Shown: positions 62,701 through 64,000 of the stretch, piece by piece
Numbering within the stretch: the first letter of the stretch is position 1
Layout: each line of letters starts with the position of its first letter
Source: Cercis canadensis
Lineage: Eukaryota; Streptophyta; Magnoliopsida; Fabales; Fabaceae
Assembly (NCBI GenBank): GCA_003255065.1
Contig: QAOA01000533.1
Location: 351,149-415,148, forward strand
Length of the DNA: 64,000 bases
Reading direction: 5' to 3'
Position numbers and translations under genes: made by a program
The notes under the pieces: generated by a model
What the model saw: the letters and a program-made list of their open reading frames with translations, nothing else
Database searches by the model: none
Told to the model about the DNA's origin: nothing

Positions 62701-64000
62701 GTCCAGTCCCAGATAAATTGAACAATAAGAAAAATATCCGAGTTAGAAACAGGGATGATCCGAAAAAGGGTCCCGGGGCAGATATAATGACTCACCAGGA
62801 AACTGTCCAGCCCCAGATACTGTGTCCCATAAGAAAAATATCCGAGTTAGAAACAGGGATGAACCGAAAAAGGGTCCCAGGGCAGATATAATGACTCACC
62901 AGGAAACTGTCCAGCCCCAGATACAGTGAACCAAAAAAAAAATATCCGAGTTAAAAACAGTTAGAAACAGGGATGAACCGAAAAGGGTCCCGGTGCAGAT
63001 ATAGTGACTCACTAGGAAATTGTCCAGTCCAAGATAAAGTGAACAATAAGAAAAATATCCGAGTCAGAATCAGGGATGAACCGAAAAAAGGTCCCGGGGC
63101 AGATGCAGTGACTCACCAGGAAACTGTCCAGCCCCAGATACTGTGGACCATAAGAAAAATATCCGAGTTAGAAACAGGGATGAACCGAAAAAGGGTCCCG
63201 GGCCAGATATAGTGACTCACCAGGAAACTATCCAGCCCCAGGTACAGTGAACCATAAGCAAAATATCCGAGTTAGAAACAGGGATGAACCGAAACAGGGC
63301 CCTGGGCCAGATACAGTGACTCACCAAGAAACTGTCCACTCCCAGATACAGTGAAGTAAAAGAAAAATATCCGAGTTAGAAAGAGTTAGAAACAGGGACG
63401 AACCGAAAAAGGGTCCCAGGGCAGATATAGTGTGTCACCAGGAAACTGTCTAGTCCCAGATACAGGGAACCGTAAGAAAAATATCTGACTCAGATACATG
63501 GAGGAATCGAAACAGGGTCCTAGGCCAGATATAGTGACTCACCAAGAAACTATCCAGCCCCAGATACAGTGAACTAGAAGAAAAATATTCGAGTTGGAAA
63601 CATGGATGAACCGAAACAGGGTCCTGGGGCAGATATAGTGACTCACCAGGAAACTGTCTATCCCCAGATACAGTAAACCATAAGAAACATATCCGAGTTA
63701 GAAACAGTTAGAAACAGGGATGAGCCGAAAACGGGTCCCGGGGCAGATATAGTGACTCACCAGAAATCTGTACAGTCCGAGATACAGGGAACTGTACGAA
63801 ATATGTCTGAGTTAGAAACATTTAGAAACAAGGATGAAACGAAACAGGGTCCCGGGGCAGATATATTGACTCACCAGGAAACTGTCCAGCCCCAGATACA
63901 GTGAACCAAAAGAAAAATATCCGAGTTAGAAACAGGGATGAACCGAAACAGGGCCCTGGGCCAGATATAGTGACTCACCAGGAAACTATCCAGCCCTAGA
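56740..64000 (+). repeat. HOR-B-dominated domain with HOR-A fragments
   Basis: B2 markers occur near 57060, 58223, 60579, 61556 (ACATGGTGG) and 63498. HOR-A fragments with A7-A8-A9 occur near 59230-59590 and A6-A7 near 61210-61440. An A6-to-A1 stretch runs about 62170-62740. The alternation is finer than elsewhere. The array continues past the window end. Confidence 0.7.
58530..58945 (+). repeat. Tandem duplication of a two-monomer block (about 2 x 208 bp)
   Basis: The B5-type monomer GGATTAACT begins at 58530 and again at 58738, exactly 208 bp later. Each is followed by the rare AGCAAAATTTCCGAGTCAG junction and a CTGGGCC monomer. The two copies differ at several bases (for example GAAAACGGG against AAAATGGG). 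Confidence 0.78.

Larger units (their letters stand above)
49490..64000 (+). repeat. Satellite DNA array, right part (same family)
   Basis: The same satellite resumes right after the transposon, in the same orientation and in the same monomer phase: the interrupted monomer that stops in AAAGAAAAA continues with TATCTGAGTTAG. The composition is dominated by HOR-B variants (GTGTGTCACC, CAGATACATGGAGG and GATTAACTGAAAAC types), with HOR-A stretches around 51.5-56.7 kb and fragments at about 59.3-59.9, 61.2-61.4 and 62.2-63.2 kb. The array runs off the right end, so the window contains no array border. No gene or RNA feature is seen in it. Confidence 0.98.

Noticed and set aside
1..64000. CENP-B box in the monomer (minus strand TTCGGTTCATCCCTG)
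   Set aside because: It matches the TTCG, A and first C of the NTTCGNNNNANNCGGGN core but has CCTG in place of CGGG, 7 of 9 core positions. That level of match can arise by chance, and CENP-B boxes are characterised mainly in mammals.
1..64000. Telomere-like repeats in GTTAGGAACAGGG
   Set aside because: A single GTTAGG-like hexamer per HOR unit, with no tandem TTTAGGG or TTAGGG run anywhere.
1..64000. 5S rRNA spacer, rDNA intergenic repeat or tRNA-derived repeat
   Set aside because: No 5S, 18S/25S or tRNA A/B-box sequence was recognised in any monomer, and the array has no gene embedded between repeats.
1..64000. Assigning the satellite to a named family or species
   Set aside because: I do not recognise the monomer. 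A search of plant satellite and repeat databases with the 104-bp consensus would decide, and I cannot run it.

Overview
The window holds no protein-coding gene, RNA gene or CRISPR array that I can support. It is one continuous, single-orientation tandem satellite array (about 63.4 kb, roughly 590-600 monomers by division) broken once by a 550-bp foldback DNA transposon. Long satellite DNA with higher-order structure, a Mutator-type miniature element with long terminal inverted repeats and a 9-bp target duplication, and C-to-T/G-to-A decay at CG/CHG-type sites together suggest a plant nuclear genome, probably a eudicot. The species and the chromosomal location (pericentromere, knob, subtelomere) cannot be read from the sequence.

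The basic monomer is 104 bp. Taken from GTTAGAAACA, it runs through GGGATGAACCGAAACAGG, GTCCCGGGGCAGATATAG, TGACTCACCAGGAAACTG, TCCAGCCCCAGATACAGTG and AACCATAAGAAAAATATCCGA. Composition on the + strand is 39 A, 26 G, 24 C and 15 T, so the strand is strongly A-rich. A second length class of 113-114 bp carries a 10-bp internal duplication at the monomer start (GTTAGAAACA-GTTAGAAACA or GTTAGAAACA-TTTAGAAACA). About 20 diagnostic variants recur in fixed order and form two higher-order repeats (HORs). HOR-A is a 9-mer of nominal 975 bp (5x104 + 3x114 + 113). HOR-B is a 10-mer of nominal 1070 bp (7x104 + 3x114).

Layout: 1-12.3 kb is mostly HOR-A with short HOR-B islands. 12.3-14.0 kb is a HOR-B interlude. 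14.76-15.90 kb is a homogenised run of plain 104-bp monomers. 15.9-34.4 kb is mostly HOR-A, with a smaller homogenised run at 28.22-28.74 kb and a HOR-B island near 31.4-31.8 kb. 34.38-38.69 kb is a large homogenised block of 41 monomers, including nine consecutive copies that look identical. 38.7-41.1 kb is HOR-A. 41.1-51.5 kb is mostly HOR-B and holds the transposon at 48,931-49,480. 51.5-56.7 kb is HOR-A with a HOR-B island and a five-copy homogenised run at 53.32-53.84 kb. 56.7-64.0 kb is mostly HOR-B with HOR-A fragments. Region borders are approximate except where single-base coordinates are given below.

On top of the HOR pattern lie local events typical of unequal exchange and slippage: multi-monomer tandem duplications (218, 312, 322, 323 and 208 bp), hybrid monomers, truncated junction monomers and short within-monomer duplications. 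Open reading frames of 60-106 codons, mostly on the minus strand, are by-products of the repeat and are not called as genes.
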